From: Fodinibacter sp963800505
GTDB taxonomy: Bacteria; Actinomycetota; Actinomycetes; Actinomycetales; Dermatophilaceae
Assembly (NCBI GenBank): GCA_963800505.1
Contig: CAWDBL010000007.1
Coordinates: 62,001 to 126,000 of the forward strand
Direction of reading: 5' to 3'
Length of the DNA stretch: 64,000 nucleotides
Shown here piece by piece: positions 63,515 to 64,000 of this stretch; the first letter of the stretch is position 1, and the number at the start of each line of letters is the position of its first letter. The translations under genes were made by a program, and so were the position numbers. The notes under the pieces were generated by a model. The model was not told where the DNA came from. It searched no databases and was given only the letters and a program-made list of their open reading frames with translations.

Positions 63515-64000
63515 GTGTCCGACGAGCGTGGCCGACACCGCCGTGCGGGCATCACGCCCGGGCTGCGCACGGCCGCCGTCCAGGCGGCGCTCGACACCCT
63601 CGCGGCCCGGCGCAGCGCCGAGCTCGGCCGCCCGCTGCGGGTGCTCGACCTCGGCGGCGGCACCGGCGGCACCGCGGTGCCACTGGCCGCGGCCGGCCAC
63701 GACGTCACCGTGGTCGACCCCAGCCCCGACGCCCTGGCGTCGCTGGCACGCCGGGCCGCCGAGACGGGTACCTCGCAGCGCATCCACCCCGTGCAGGGCG
63801 ACACCGACACCGTCGGCGAGACCGGCGCCGACGGCCGGCGGCCGGCCTACGACCTGGTCTGCCTGCACGGCACCCTCGAGGTCGTCGACGACCCGGATGC
63901 CGCGCTGGCCAACATCGCCGCCGTCCTGGCCGACGGCGGCACCCTCTCGCTGGTGGTCGCGCAGCGCCTCCCGGCCGCCCTGGCCCGGGCCCTGGCCGGG
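63515..64000 (+). CDS. Class I SAM-dependent methyltransferase, N-terminal part
   Basis: The first 162 residues of a methyltransferase cut by the right edge. LRVLDLGGGTGGTAVPLAAAGHDVTVVDPSPDAL is SAM motif I and the acidic loop, YDLVCLHGTLEVVDDPDAALANIAAVLADGGTLSLVV the following motifs. In other actinobacteria a methyltransferase lies between dnaE2 and the DNA polymerase IV gene near mraZ, so it may belong to that set, though its substrate is unknown. The GTG has AAGGAG 6 nt upstream, and TAGGGT at about 63458-63463 could be its -10 box. Confidence 0.88.
   Translation, partial: MSDERGRHRRAGITPGLRTAAVQAALDTLAARRSAELGRPLRVLDLGGGTGGTAVPLAAAGHDVTVVDPSPDALASLARRAAETGTSQRIHPVQGDTDTVGETGADGRRPAYDLVCLHGTLEVVDDPDAALANIAAVLADGGTLSLVVAQRLPAALARALAG

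Noticed and set aside
59021..63868. A 1615-codon open frame on the minus strand opposite dnaE2
   Set aside because: It mirrors the codon bias of dnaE2; its translation is His/Gly/Arg-rich with no family resemblance. The same applies to other long antisense frames opposite the synthase, carboxylase and LuxR genes.

Overview
The window is very GC-rich DNA with strong third-position G/C bias, frequent GTG starts, AGGAGG-type ribosome sites and many leaderless genes with TANNNT boxes 5 to 8 nt before the start codon. This is an actinobacterium. Gene content and order fit Micrococcales, perhaps an Intrasporangiaceae-like genus, but the exact taxon is inference.

Region 1 (1-28.6 kb) is a conserved chromosomal block. 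It holds trpD (partial), an AsnC/Lrp ligand-domain protein, a DEDDh exonuclease/UvrC-like GIY-YIG fusion, a polytopic glycosyltransferase, fadD15-like acyl-CoA ligase, SRPBCC protein, ArsA-type ATPase, plsC acyltransferase, class II DAHP synthase, PASTA kinase pknL, a small HTH protein, idsA2-like prenyl synthase and metF. It is colinear in outline with the mycobacterial segment Rv2192c (trpD) to Rv2172c. Interspersed are a methyltransferase/HxlR pair, a lipoprotein peptidase, a PD40 propeller protein, ROK glucokinase, an endonuclease/exonuclease/phosphatase protein, macS/macR, a threonine aldolase, an EamA transporter and a LysM lytic transglycosylase.

Region 2 (28.3-33.9 kb) is a membrane-protein operon (unknown six-TM protein, frameshifted DUF2306 gene, 78-residue protein, CPBP protease) downstream of a MalT-like LuxR regulator. 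The CPBP frame runs about 300 nt antisense into metF.

Region 3 (34.1-55.8 kb) is the most unusual part: a lipid or polyketide synthase locus. It comprises a phosphopantetheinyl transferase, a giant carboxylase whose biotin carboxylase domain looks dead, and a roughly 3,180-residue Pfa-like synthase (KS-AT-KS-6xACP-KR-DH). All six ACPs carry Thr where the phosphopantetheine-bearing Ser is expected, and one single-base frameshift lies in the first KS. Upstream on the same strand are an acyl-CoA dehydrogenase, an EtfD-type membrane Fe-S oxidoreductase, EtfA and EtfB. The genes suggest malonyl-CoA supply, iterative chain building, and flavin oxidation or reduction of the chain with electrons exchanged with the quinone pool.

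Region 4 (56-58.5 kb) holds four small housekeeping-type genes and a roughly 530-bp gene-free stretch full of inverted and direct repeats, including a copy of a 36-bp palindrome also found after trpD.

Region 5 (58.4-64 kb) is an SOS operon. A promoter with a perfect LexA box (TCGAACAGGTGTTCGA) precedes a DUF6504 protein, a SAV_6107-type HEPN protein and the error-prone polymerase dnaE2, followed by the start of a methyltransferase gene. No tRNA, rRNA, insertion sequence or CRISPR array was seen.
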